DNA of 64,000 nucleotides from JBAVVD01 sp049697115 (lineage in GTDB: Bacteria; Acidobacteriota; Aminicenantia; Aminicenantales; UBA4085): the NCBI GenBank assembly GCA_049697115.1, contig JBAVVD010000021.1:1-64000 (forward strand). The letters are read 5' to 3'. Shown piece by piece: positions 44,906-53,452 of this stretch. The translations under genes and the position numbers were made by a program. The stretch's first letter is position 1; the number at the start of each line of letters is the position of its first letter. The notes beneath the pieces were generated by a model that was given only the letters and a program-made list of their open reading frames with translations, ran no database searches and was not told the origin of the DNA.

Positions 44906-45516
44906 TCGGCATAATTAACTACGGGTCGGGAAATATCAAGGCGTTTGCTAATATTTACAGCAAATTGGGAATTCCTTTTGTCATTGCATCCAAAGCCGAT
45001 CATTTAAAAAATATTACAAAAATAATTTTGCCGGGAGTCGGAGCTTTTGATCATGCCATGCAAAAACTTGAAATATCCGGCATGAGGTATGCTCTTGACG
45101 AGCTAGCGCTCTTGCGGTGTTTACCGGTGCTGGGTGTCTGTGTGGGAATGCAGATTCTGGCTCATTCCAGCGCGGAAGGGAAACGGCAAGGTTTAGGGTG
45201 GATTGACGGCGTGGTGAAAATATTCGACCGTGAAAAATTAACTTCCGCCACCCATCTTCCTCATATGGGCTGGAACAATGTCAGGCCGGTTATAAAAAAC
45301 AGTTTATTTAAAGATATTGATGCAGATAGCCGTTTTTATTTTTTGCACGCCTATTATTTTCACTGCTTTCAGCATGATAATATACTTGCCCTGACTGAGT
45401 ATGGCGGGCAGTTTGCTTCCGCCGTCCATTTTGGTAATATTTACGGCGTTCAGTTTCATCCGGAAAAAAGCCATCAATGGGGCATTTCTCTCTTAAAAAA
45501 CTTTGCGGAAATATAA
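44902..45516 (+). CDS. wbuY: HisH-type glutaminase partner (WbuY)
   Basis: A 204-residue class-I glutamine amidotransferase. GVCVGMQIL holds the catalytic Cys, and VQFHPEKS the His/Glu pair. The start IGIINYGSGNIKAFANIY is as in HisH. It overlaps wbuX by ATGA. Same role as the paralogue at 16553, from which it differs at many positions, so the two sets were acquired separately. Confidence 0.85.
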   Translation: MIGIINYGSGNIKAFANIYSKLGIPFVIASKADHLKNITKIILPGVGAFDHAMQKLEISGMRYALDELALLRCLPVLGVCVGMQILAHSSAEGKRQGLGWIDGVVKIFDREKLTSATHLPHMGWNNVRPVIKNSLFKDIDADSRFYFLHAYYFHCFQHDNILALTEYGGQFASAVHFGNIYGVQFHPEKSHQWGISLLKNFAEI

Positions 45517-45517
45517 G

Positions 45518-46300
45518 ATGCTGCGCCCCCGAATCATTCCTTGCCTGCTGGTAAAAAATAAGGGACTCGTAAAAACCGTCAATTTCAAGGAAGCCAAGTA
45601 TGTCGGTGATCCTATCAACGCGGTGCGGATTTTCAACGAGAAGGAAGTTGACGAGCTGATGGTGCTGGATATTGACGCCACTTCCAGTGGTGCGGAGCCG
45701 GACTTTAAAATGATTGATAATTTAGCCGCTGAATGTCGCATGCCTCTCTGCTACGGTGGCGGTGTAAAGACGGCGGAGCAGGCGCAAAGAATTATTGGTT
45801 TGGGCGTTGAGAAAGTGGCAATAAGTTCTGCCGCGGTAGATAGCCCTAAGTTAGTTTCTGAAATAGCGGAACAAGTTGGCAGCCAGAGTGTCGTTGTGGT
45901 TATTGATATTAAGAAAAAGTTAACAGGTGGAAATTATGAGGTCTGGACACATACTGGGAAAAAGGACACAGGGAAATGTCCAATAAAGTTTGCGCAGCAG
46001 TTAGAAATGTTGGGTGTCGGTGAGATAGTAGTAAATTCAATAGATAATGATGGCATGATGAAAGGTTATGATTTTACCTTGATTGATAAAATCAGAAAAT
46101 CAATAAGTGTGCCGATTACTGCGCTTGGCGGCGCAGGTTCCCTTAAGGATATTGGACAATTAATCAGCAAGTATGGGATAATTGGCGCTGCCGCGGGCAG
46201 TTTATTCGTATTCAAAGGCGTTTATAGGGCCGTTCTTATAAATTATCCGAACAGGGTGGAAAAAGATGCGCTGCTTAGGGAGTCTTTCCACAAATCTTAA
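45518..46300 (+). CDS. wbuZ: HisF-type partner (WbuZ)
   Basis: A 260-residue HisF-like barrel: RIIPCLLVKNKGLVKTV, LDIDATSSGAEPD, YGGGVKTAEQA, VVVIDIKKK, SIDNDGMMKGYD and ALGGAGSLKDI. It completes the ammonia channel for WbuX. An in-frame TTG lies at 45503; the ATG at 45518, just after the wbuY stop, is the natural start. Confidence 0.85.
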   Translation: MLRPRIIPCLLVKNKGLVKTVNFKEAKYVGDPINAVRIFNEKEVDELMVLDIDATSSGAEPDFKMIDNLAAECRMPLCYGGGVKTAEQAQRIIGLGVEKVAISSAAVDSPKLVSEIAEQVGSQSVVVVIDIKKKLTGGNYEVWTHTGKKDTGKCPIKFAQQLEMLGVGEIVVNSIDNDGMMKGYDFTLIDKIRKSISVPITALGGAGSLKDIGQLISKYGIIGAAAGSLFVFKGVYRAVLINYPNRVEKDALLRESFHKS

Positions 46301-46315
46301 TATTGAGGCTTAATC

Positions 46316-47341
46316 ATGTTTGAAGACAGAATTCTCTTAATCACCGGTGGTACAGGCTCCTTTGGTAATGCTGTATTGAACCGTTTTTTGGATACTGGTA
46401 TCAAAGAAATCCGGATATTCTCGCGCGACGAAAAGAAGCAGGATGAAATGCGCAATGCCCTGAAAAATCCTAAGGTGAAATTCTATCTGGGGAATGTTAG
46501 GGATTATGACAGTATCCTGCCCGCGATGCGGAATGTCGATCTGGTTTTTCATGCCGCGGCGCTCAAGCAGGTGCCCTCGTGTGAGTTCTTTCCTTTGGAG
46601 GCAGTTCGCACGAATACCCTGGGCGTGGAAAACGCCATGAATGCTGCCTTGGCCTGTGGGGTCAAAAACATGATTGTATTGAGTACGGACAAAGCCGTTT
46701 ATCCCATTAACGCAATGGGCATGTCCAAGGCCCTTATGGAAAAAATGATGGTGGCCAAAGCAAGGGAGCATGGGAATTCGAGCACTATCTTCAGTGGGAC
46801 CCGATATGGGAACGTCATGGGGTCTCGCGGCTCCGTAATACCCTTTTTTATCAGTCAGATTCTTGCCGGCGCTCCCATTACAGTGACTGATCCGAATATG
46901 ACGCGCTTTATGATGTCTGTGGATGACGCTCTGGATTTGGTGGTGTATGCATTTCAACATGGAAATCCCGGTGACATATTCGTTCAAAAAGCGCCGGCGG
47001 CGACCATCGAAACGCTGGCGCATGCCTTGAAACGTCTTTTTAATGCAGATAACGAAATTCGGACTATCGGTACGCGGCACGGGGAGAAGCTGTTTGAAAC
47101 ACTTTTGACCCGTGAAGAAATGGCCAAAGCTGACGATATGGGAGACTACTACCGTATCGCTTCCGATGTGAGGGATCTGAATTACTCCTGTTATTTTACG
47201 GAAGGCGAAGCGAAGGTATCCCGACAAGAAGATTATAATTCACACAATACACATCGCCTTACCGAGAATGAGCTGATTCAATTGCTGATGAAACTTGATA
47301 TTGTCAAAGATGCGCTGAATACGGGGAAGATAGTTTTATAA
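46316..47341 (+). CDS. fnlA: UDP-GlcNAc 4,6-dehydratase/epimerase (FnlA)
   Basis: First step of UDP-L-FucNAc synthesis: UDP-GlcNAc is dehydrated and epimerised at C5 and C3. The 341-residue soluble SDR has LITGGTGSFGNAVL, FHAAALKQVPSCEFFPLEA, STDKAVYPINAMGMSKAL (the Met variant in place of Tyr of the active site), SRGSVIPFF and GTRHGEKLFETLL. The M-x-x-x-K active site and the next two genes are typical of FnlA rather than PseB. Two bases separate it from fnlB. Confidence 0.85.
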   Translation: MFEDRILLITGGTGSFGNAVLNRFLDTGIKEIRIFSRDEKKQDEMRNALKNPKVKFYLGNVRDYDSILPAMRNVDLVFHAAALKQVPSCEFFPLEAVRTNTLGVENAMNAALACGVKNMIVLSTDKAVYPINAMGMSKALMEKMMVAKAREHGNSSTIFSGTRYGNVMGSRGSVIPFFISQILAGAPITVTDPNMTRFMMSVDDALDLVVYAFQHGNPGDIFVQKAPAATIETLAHALKRLFNADNEIRTIGTRHGEKLFETLLTREEMAKADDMGDYYRIASDVRDLNYSCYFTEGEAKVSRQEDYNSHNTHRLTENELIQLLMKLDIVKDALNTGKIVL

Positions 47342-47342
47342 T

Positions 47343-48242
47343 ATGAGCAAAAAGCAGAAAATTGTAATTCTTGGCGGAACGGGAATGCTGGGCCACTTAT
47401 TGCTGAGAACCCTTTCCGTGTTCCCGGAATACGATGTTTATGCCACGGCGCGAAGCCTCTCCGGCATGGAAAAGCATTTTCCGAAAGATCTGCTTACCCG
47501 GTTCCGCCAAGATAGCGTTGACGCCAACTATTTCGACAGCGTCATTAGGGCATTGGCCTCCGCACAACCGGATGTTGTCATCAACTGCATCGGCATTATC
47601 AAGCAGCTTTCCCTTGCCGATGATCCTCTTACGGCGATTACCGTGAACGCCCTGCTCCCCCATCGCATTTCCCTCATCAGCCGCACGGCAGGCGCCCGGG
47701 TCATCCACATCAGCACGGATTGTGTCTTTAATGGGCTGAAAGGCATGTATACAGAGCAGGATCATTCAAATGCCGAGGATCTTTATGGGCGGACAAAATT
47801 CCTTGGCGAGGTCGCCTATCCCCACTGTGTGACCCTGCGGACGTCTATTATCGGGCATGAGCTAAAAGGGCGATATGGGCTGATTGAATGGTTTCTTGCG
47901 CAGTCGCAGAAGGTGCGTGGCTTCCGGAAAGCGATCTATTCGGGTTTTCCGACGCTTGAACTGGCCAGGATTATTAGCGAATTCGTCCTTCCCAATCCTG
48001 AACTTAAAGGCATCTATCACGTTTCATCTGAGCCGATCTCAAAGTATGATCTGCTCTGCCTGGTTGCAAGGCGGTATGGCAAGGAGATCGAGATTGAACC
48101 TGACGATGATTTTGTACAGAATCGATCCCTGGATTCTACCATTTTCCGTGCAGCTACGGGGTATCTGCCGCCGGTATGGGATAAATTGGTTGAGATGATG
48201 CACAGCGATTTTATGGCGTACCGGCATTATTACAACACATGA
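47343..48242 (+). CDS. fnlB: UDP-sugar 4-reductase (FnlB, RmlD-like)
   Basis: A 299-residue RmlD-like SDR. IVILGGTGMLGHLLLRTL (NAD motif), DVVINCIGIIKQ, HISTDCVFNG and DLYGRTKFLGEV (YXXXK). It reduces the 4-keto group of the FnlA product to give UDP-2-acetamido-2,6-dideoxy-L-talose. Identification rests on the fnlA-fnlB-fnlC order, which is well known from FucNAc O-antigen loci. Confidence 0.85.
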   Translation: MSKKQKIVILGGTGMLGHLLLRTLSVFPEYDVYATARSLSGMEKHFPKDLLTRFRQDSVDANYFDSVIRALASAQPDVVINCIGIIKQLSLADDPLTAITVNALLPHRISLISRTAGARVIHISTDCVFNGLKGMYTEQDHSNAEDLYGRTKFLGEVAYPHCVTLRTSIIGHELKGRYGLIEWFLAQSQKVRGFRKAIYSGFPTLELARIISEFVLPNPELKGIYHVSSEPISKYDLLCLVARRYGKEIEIEPDDDFVQNRSLDSTIFRAATGYLPPVWDKLVEMMHSDFMAYRHYYNT

Positions 48243-48270
48243 GATAATAAAGAGGGGAAGCAGGCAGAGC

Positions 48271-49398
48271 ATGCCACTCAAAGTATTGACCATTGTCGGA
48301 ACAAGGCCGGAAATCATTAAACTGAGCAGGGTGATTCACCAGTTGGATGAGCATACTGATCATATGCTGGCGCACACCGGGCAGAACTATGATTACGAAC
48401 TGAATGAGATCTTCTTTCAGCAATTGGCAATCAGAAAGCCTGATTATTTTCTTGATGCCGTTGGTGAAAATCCCGCCCATACCATCGGTAACGTCATCGC
48501 TCGCACGGATGATTTAATGGCAAAGACATGCCCGGATGCCTTTCTTCTGCTGGGCGATACAAACAGTTGCCTTTCCGCCATTGCGGCAAAACGTCGCAAA
48601 ATACCCATTTTTCATATGGAGGCGGGAAACCGGTGCTTCGATCAGCGGGTACCCGAAGAAATCAATCGTAAGATCATCGATCATATCAGCGACATCAATT
48701 TGACTTACACGGAACATGCAAGGCGTTACCTGCTGGCGGAGGGTATGAAACCGGAAACAGTCATCAAAACCGGCTCGCCCATGAAAGAGGTGCTGTCCTA
48801 TTACAGAAAACAGATCGACGCGTCGGACATATTGAATCGTTTGAAGGTGGAAACGGGGTGTTACTTTGTGGTCAGCGCTCATCGGGAAGAGAATATCGAC
48901 AGTGAGGTCAATTTTTCCGATCTGATGGCGACGTTGAAGGCGATAGCGGAAAAGTACGATTTGCCGCTGATCGTTTCCACCCATCCGAGGACCAGAAATC
49001 GCATGGAAAGCCTCGGTTTGGGTGAATTGGATCAGCGCATTCGCTTTTTGAAACCCCTTGGTTTTCTTGACTATGTGAACCTTCAGAGGCACGCCCGCTG
49101 CGTTCTTTCAGACAGCGGCACCATTACGGAAGAATCTTCCATACTGAGCTTTCCTGCCGTAACGATCCGACAGGCCCATGAAAGGTTGGAAGGGATGGAC
49201 GAAGGCACCTTGATCATGTGCGGCCTGAAAGCGGAGCGTGTCCTGGAATCGATCGATGTTGCTATCGCCCATTACGTCAACACAAGCCGACCATTCAATA
49301 TCGTTCCCGACTATGATACTGATAATGTCTCCCAAAAAGTTCTTCGAATTATCATGAGCTACACGGATTACGTGAATCGGACGGTTTGGTATAAGTAG
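48271..49398 (+). CDS. fnlC: UDP-N-acetyl-L-talosamine 2-epimerase (FnlC)
   Basis: A 375-residue WecB-like enzyme that epimerises C2, giving UDP-L-FucNAc. It has LTIVGTRPEIIKLSRV, AHTGQNYDYELNEIFF, LLGDTNSCLSAI, HMEAGNRCFDQRVPEEINR, SAHREENIDSE and SDSGTITEESSIL, all WecB-fold catalytic motifs. It follows fnlB by 28 bases with AGAGGGGAAG as a likely ribosome site. Confidence 0.85.
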   Translation: MPLKVLTIVGTRPEIIKLSRVIHQLDEHTDHMLAHTGQNYDYELNEIFFQQLAIRKPDYFLDAVGENPAHTIGNVIARTDDLMAKTCPDAFLLLGDTNSCLSAIAAKRRKIPIFHMEAGNRCFDQRVPEEINRKIIDHISDINLTYTEHARRYLLAEGMKPETVIKTGSPMKEVLSYYRKQIDASDILNRLKVETGCYFVVSAHREENIDSEVNFSDLMATLKAIAEKYDLPLIVSTHPRTRNRMESLGLGELDQRIRFLKPLGFLDYVNLQRHARCVLSDSGTITEESSILSFPAVTIRQAHERLEGMDEGTLIMCGLKAERVLESIDVAIAHYVNTSRPFNIVPDYDTDNVSQKVLRIIMSYTDYVNRTVWYK

Positions 49399-49441
49399 CC
49401 TGCCAAGAAGAAGACTTCCCTAAAAAGATCAAAATAAGTTC

Positions 49442-50632
49442 GTGCGCATCTTACTCCTCGTCGTTTATTACCTGCCCAGTACCAGTTCTGCAGCAAAGCT
49501 TATACACGATCTTGCTGTAGAATTTGCCAAGCGGGACCATGATGTTACTGTTGTTGCGCCTGATCATACTATTGAGTCGAATTTTCAATGTGTTTACGAT
49601 GACGATATTCGGGTAGTACGAGTAAAAATGGGCGAAATAAGAGGTGTGCCAAGAATTATACGCGGTTATAGAGAAATTTTTCTATCTAGGATCATTAGGA
49701 AAAGGGCAAAAAAATTTTTTAATGAGAATTTATTTGATCTTATCATCTGTTATTCACCTACCATTTTTTTTGGGCCTCTTGTTAAACGTCTGAAGCATTT
49801 ATTTAGTTGTCCGGCCTATCTCATTATCCGTGACATTTTTCCCCAGTGGGCTGTTGATGCCGGAATACTGAGGAAAGGCTTATTCTACGCGTTGTTAAAG
49901 TTTTATGAAAAGATCAATTATGATGCTGCGAACATCATTGGTATCCAATCGCCGGCAAACAGCCTCTATTTTTCCGAGAAGGGGTTGGATAAAAAATATA
50001 GAATTGAAGTCTTATACAACTGGATATCGCTCAATGAGTACTATAGATGTTCCGGCAATTTCAGAGAAAAGTTCGGTTTGAACGACAAGGTCCTGTTTTT
50101 TTATGGAGGCAATATCGGTATCGCTCAGGATATTGATAATATCTTAAGAGTTGCAGCGCGACTGAAAGATGTGTCTGAAGCATACTTTTTACTTGTTGGT
50201 GAAGGAAGCGAAGTGCCTCGTTTAAAAAAAGAGATTGAAAGTAGAGGTTTGAAGAATATTTCTATTCATCCGGCAGTAGATCAATATGAATATATGAATA
50301 TGGTTGCTGATATCGATGTCGGGATGATTTCCCTCGATCGCCATTTGAAAACCCATAATTATCCGGGGAAAATGCTAGGGTACATGTATCACGCAAAGCC
50401 GATTCTGGCCAGTATCAACGCGGGGAATGATTTGCAGGAAATGCTACAGACGCATGAAGCGGGTTTGGTGTGCCATAATGGTGAAGATGAATTGTTCTAC
50501 AATCAAGCCCTCCGATTGATAAAAAAACCCGCTCTGCGAGTGCAGATGGGGAAAAATGGAAGGAACCTGCTTGAAAGTACATTTTCCGTATCCTCTGCAG
50601 CTTCCCAGATATTGTCACATTTTTTAAAGTGA
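49442..50632 (+). CDS. wbuB: FucNAc-transferase-like GT4 (WbuB)
   Basis: A 396-residue GT-B enzyme. VVYYLPSTSSAAKLIHDLAVEFAKRDHDVTV at the start, IGIQSPANSLYF, FFYGGNIGIAQDID and NYPGKMLGYMYHAKPIL are features of the WbuB type that transfers L-FucNAc, usually to the first lipid-linked sugar. Gene order (fnlC then wbuB) supports this. Starts with GTG. It is cut off from the wbpV block by an IS3 remnant. Confidence 0.8.
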   Translation: MRILLLVVYYLPSTSSAAKLIHDLAVEFAKRDHDVTVVAPDHTIESNFQCVYDDDIRVVRVKMGEIRGVPRIIRGYREIFLSRIIRKRAKKFFNENLFDLIICYSPTIFFGPLVKRLKHLFSCPAYLIIRDIFPQWAVDAGILRKGLFYALLKFYEKINYDAANIIGIQSPANSLYFSEKGLDKKYRIEVLYNWISLNEYYRCSGNFREKFGLNDKVLFFYGGNIGIAQDIDNILRVAARLKDVSEAYFLLVGEGSEVPRLKKEIESRGLKNISIHPAVDQYEYMNMVADIDVGMISLDRHLKTHNYPGKMLGYMYHAKPILASINAGNDLQEMLQTHEAGLVCHNGEDELFYNQALRLIKKPALRVQMGKNGRNLLESTFSVSSAASQILSHFLK

Positions 50633-50764
50633 TAGGTGGTAGGTTCTTTTGATTGCATAAACCGCACTATCTGGTACTAATATAGGACAGCGATGTCATG
50701 AATATATTTTGCTTCTTCTCAATTTACTATGGGTAGCTAAAGGTTATGAGCCTCTGATCCCAGC

Positions 50765-51007
50765 ATGGACGGCCGAGGCCGGGTCTTTGACAACATTTTT
50801 GTGGAGCGCTTTTGGAGATCGGTCAAGTACGAAGAGGTTTATCTTCACGAATATCGGACGATCTCGGAGGCGCGGGCTCATTTAGAATCCTGTTTTCGGT
50901 TTTACAACGAGGAACGGCCGCACGAATCTCTGGGCTATCGAACGCCGCACGAAGTGTACTTCGGGACTCGGGCGGCCATGATGCCGGCCGCGGAGGCCAT
51001 GATTTGA
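50765..51007 (+). pseudogene. IS3-family transposase OrfB tail
   Basis: Eighty codons: MDGRGRVFDNIFVERFWRSVKYEEVYLHEY, then RFYNEERPHESLGYRTPHEVYF. This is the C-terminal end of an IS3/IS150-type integrase core, including the last catalytic Glu. The upstream part and OrfA are gone. It lies between the FucNAc block and the QuiNAc block and may mark how the two were joined. The 231 bases after it hold only a stem-loop. Confidence 0.75.
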
Positions 51008-51051
51008 TATGGACCGGCTCGAGATTGTCGCTCCTAGGGCTTCTGGTTAAG

Positions 51052-51085
51052 CCATTTTTTCCGGAAATTACCAAAAATGGTTTTT
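51052..51085 (+). terminator. Possible intrinsic terminator
   Basis: CCATTTTT at 51052-51059 pairs with AAAAATGG at 51073-51080, directly followed by TTTTT. The stem is AT-rich. It follows the IS3 remnant and precedes the wbpV-like gene, so it could separate transcripts. Confidence 0.4.
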
Positions 51086-51238
51086 AGACATAGGAATGGT
51101 AAAAATGTCCATGAATGGCGAGCCTTTTAGGCACCTTCTAAAGGCCCACACAATGTCCAAAGATTGGGGGGCATTTCAAACACCTTCCGCGGGTTGTATC
51201 TAAGTTGTAAACAAAGCTCTATAAAGACAACAGAACTG

Positions 51239-52249
51239 ATGTTAAATTGCCAACCTCGGTCGGTTTTAGTAACTGGTGCAACCGGAGCTGTTGGGCCCAA
51301 TCTCGTTAATAGACTATGTGAGGAGAGGTTTGGAGTTCGAACGTTATCTATTGATGAGTCGGAGACGGATTTGTTTCCTGACAATGTGGAGGTTCAAGTC
51401 GGAGATATTACTGATGCGGCGACTGTTAAAACAGCGATGGAAGGAATAAGGGTTGTCTTCCATCTAGCGGCTTTGTTGCACATAACCAGCCCATCTCAAT
51501 TTCAAGAAAAAGAATACACGAGAATTAATGTCATAGGAACAAAGACATTGATTGAAGCTGCAATACAAGCCGGAGTTAAGCGGCTAGTTTATTTCAGTAC
51601 TATATCAGTTTATGGACCACCCAACGGCAGAATAATCACTGAATCAACTCCGCCAATGCCTGATACGATATATTCCAAAACGAAACTTTCTGCGGAAAGA
51701 CTGGCTCTTGATGCGATTAATAAAGAAGGTCAGCCTTTGGGAGTCGTGTTGCGATTGGGGGCTGTCTATGGAGCACGCGTAAAAGGTAATTATAAGCGAC
51801 TCGTTCATTCTTTGGCTTCAAATCGTTTTGTCCCTATTGGAAAGGGAGATAACCGAAGGACATTGATTTATGATAAAGATGTGGCGCTCGCTGCAATACT
51901 TTCTGCTCAACATCCAGGTGCAGCAGGAAAAATCTATAATGTCACCGATGGGCAGTTTCATTCGGTTAACGAAATTATCAAGGCCATTTGCCGAGCCTTG
52001 GGACGAAAATTGCCAAAAATTTATTTGCCTCTCAGGCCTGTTAAAATGGCGGCAAATCTTGCAGATGGAATTGCAAGATTACTGGAAATCTCTTCGCCGG
52101 GATTAAAAGATGCTCTTTCCAAATACTGTGAGGACGTTACTGTCGATGGCGGTCGCATTATGAGAGAGCTTGGGTTTAGGCCGGAGTACGATCTTTGGGA
52201 GGGATGGAAGGAGACCATACAGGAAATGCGTCAAGAAGGTTACTTATGA
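51239..52249 (+). CDS. wbpV: NAD-dependent sugar 4-reductase/epimerase (WbpV-like)
   Basis: A 336-residue extended SDR. VLVTGATGAVGPNLVNRL, VFHLAALLH, STISVYGPPNG and YSKTKLSAERLAL (YXXXK). In the wbpV-wbpL-wbpM arrangement known from QuiNAc-containing O-antigens, this enzyme reduces the 4-keto intermediate from WbpM to UDP-D-QuiNAc. The frame is open from 51164, but the ATG at 51239 fits the family start. Confidence 0.75.
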   Translation: MLNCQPRSVLVTGATGAVGPNLVNRLCEERFGVRTLSIDESETDLFPDNVEVQVGDITDAATVKTAMEGIRVVFHLAALLHITSPSQFQEKEYTRINVIGTKTLIEAAIQAGVKRLVYFSTISVYGPPNGRIITESTPPMPDTIYSKTKLSAERLALDAINKEGQPLGVVLRLGAVYGARVKGNYKRLVHSLASNRFVPIGKGDNRRTLIYDKDVALAAILSAQHPGAAGKIYNVTDGQFHSVNEIIKAICRALGRKLPKIYLPLRPVKMAANLADGIARLLEISSPGLKDALSKYCEDVTVDGGRIMRELGFRPEYDLWEGWKETIQEMRQEGYL

Positions 52250-52300
52250 TCCGCCGATATAAATATAGAAAAAGCCAATGAATCGCCTGGGATTCTTGAT

Positions 52301-53314
52301 ATGGTTTTGTGGCTCGTAATATCCTTTATCATAGGTCTTGTTGGGGCTTTGTTAGTTGCTCATCGTGGGTTTCACTGGGGTTTTATTGATGCCCCAAATG
52401 TCAGGAGTTCACATCGGGTTCCAGTTCCAAGAGGGGGTGGAATAGGAATTCTGGTTGTTTTCATTGTCGGCGCGCTCTGGTGGCACATTCCGTGGCCCCT
52501 ATGGATCCCAGCCTGTATCGTATCATTGGTTAGTTTGTTGGCGGATTATCGAGATGTGTCATTCAAAATCAGGCTTGCTGTGCATGTTGGTTCGGCTGCG
52601 ATATTCAGCTGCTCATTATTTTTTGGAAGGTCGATGTCGGAATTGTCGGTAGGGATAATCGTCCTGCTGTTTGTATTTGGAATATTATACATAACGGCAA
52701 CGGCCAACTATTATAATTTTATGGATGGAATCAACGGGATTGCAGGCTTGACGGGGACAATTGCTTTTTCTTGCTTGGGGTTATTCGCGTTGTTGGAGGG
52801 CAAAGATATAGCTTGGGTGGCAACGGCTTTCGGTATTGCAGCGGCATGCCTGGGTTTCCTCCCTTTGAACTTCCCCAGGCCGAAAGTCTTTATGGGTGAT
52901 GTAGGAAGTGTGTTGCTGGGTTTCCTTTTTGCATCCTGGGTATTATGGTTTTCTCAATCACTTCTTGAGTTCGTTGTTCTCACTTCGTTTTTATTCCCAT
53001 TCTATGTCGATGAACTAAGCACTCTTATAGTGCGCATCAAGGACGGAGACAGATTGACTAAGGCCCATCGCCGCCACATTTATCAGATTCTTGTCAACCA
53101 GGCTGATCTTTCGCATGCTATCGTTACGTTGTTATATGGATTTATTCAGATTGTGGTGGCTATTTTGGCCTGGATAGCGATGAGAGAGGGCTTGTTATTA
53201 TTAGTAGGCCTTTTAATATCCCTTTCGGGCCTATTTTTCTTTGGGGGAATGTATATCAGGCGGCGCTGGGAAGGAAAAAACCATGTGCGGTTTAACAAGT
53301 TGGGAACAATCTGA
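52301..53314 (+). CDS. wbpL: Undecaprenyl-phosphate sugar-1-P transferase (WbpL/WecA)
   Basis: A 337-residue polytopic membrane protein of the WecA/MraY family, which loads the first sugar-1-phosphate on undecaprenyl phosphate. It has about 10-11 helices, the motif SSHRVPVPRGGGIGIL near the start, NYYNFMDGINGIAG (the Asp/Asn active site), LGFLPLNFPRPKVFMGDVGSVLLG and the basic HRRHIYQILV loop. It acts on the WbpM/WbpV product. It is the only initiating enzyme seen here. Confidence 0.85.
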   Translation: MVLWLVISFIIGLVGALLVAHRGFHWGFIDAPNVRSSHRVPVPRGGGIGILVVFIVGALWWHIPWPLWIPACIVSLVSLLADYRDVSFKIRLAVHVGSAAIFSCSLFFGRSMSELSVGIIVLLFVFGILYITATANYYNFMDGINGIAGLTGTIAFSCLGLFALLEGKDIAWVATAFGIAAACLGFLPLNFPRPKVFMGDVGSVLLGFLFASWVLWFSQSLLEFVVLTSFLFPFYVDELSTLIVRIKDGDRLTKAHRRHIYQILVNQADLSHAIVTLLYGFIQIVVAILAWIAMREGLLLLVGLLISLSGLFFFGGMYIRRRWEGKNHVRFNKLGTI

Positions 53315-53349
53315 GAAATGAAGAATTGGAATTTATCGGCGATATCATT

Positions 53350-53379
53350 ATGGAAATCAGGATAACGTAAGATTTCCAT
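53350..53379. other. Stem-loop between wbpL and wbpM
   Basis: ATGGAAATC at 53350-53358 pairs perfectly with GATTTCCAT at 53371-53379 over a 12-base loop. No clear T-run follows, so the function (terminator, processing site or chance) is open. Confidence 0.35.
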
Positions 53380-53452
53380 TGATTTATAAAACAGATTACG
53401 TGATGGTTATCTCAGGGAACCTAATCAGAGATTTGTTATGGGGGTTGGTGCC

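Noticed and set aside
46316..47341. Second PseB
   Set aside because: The M-x-x-x-K active site and the following fnlB and fnlC genes indicate FnlA.
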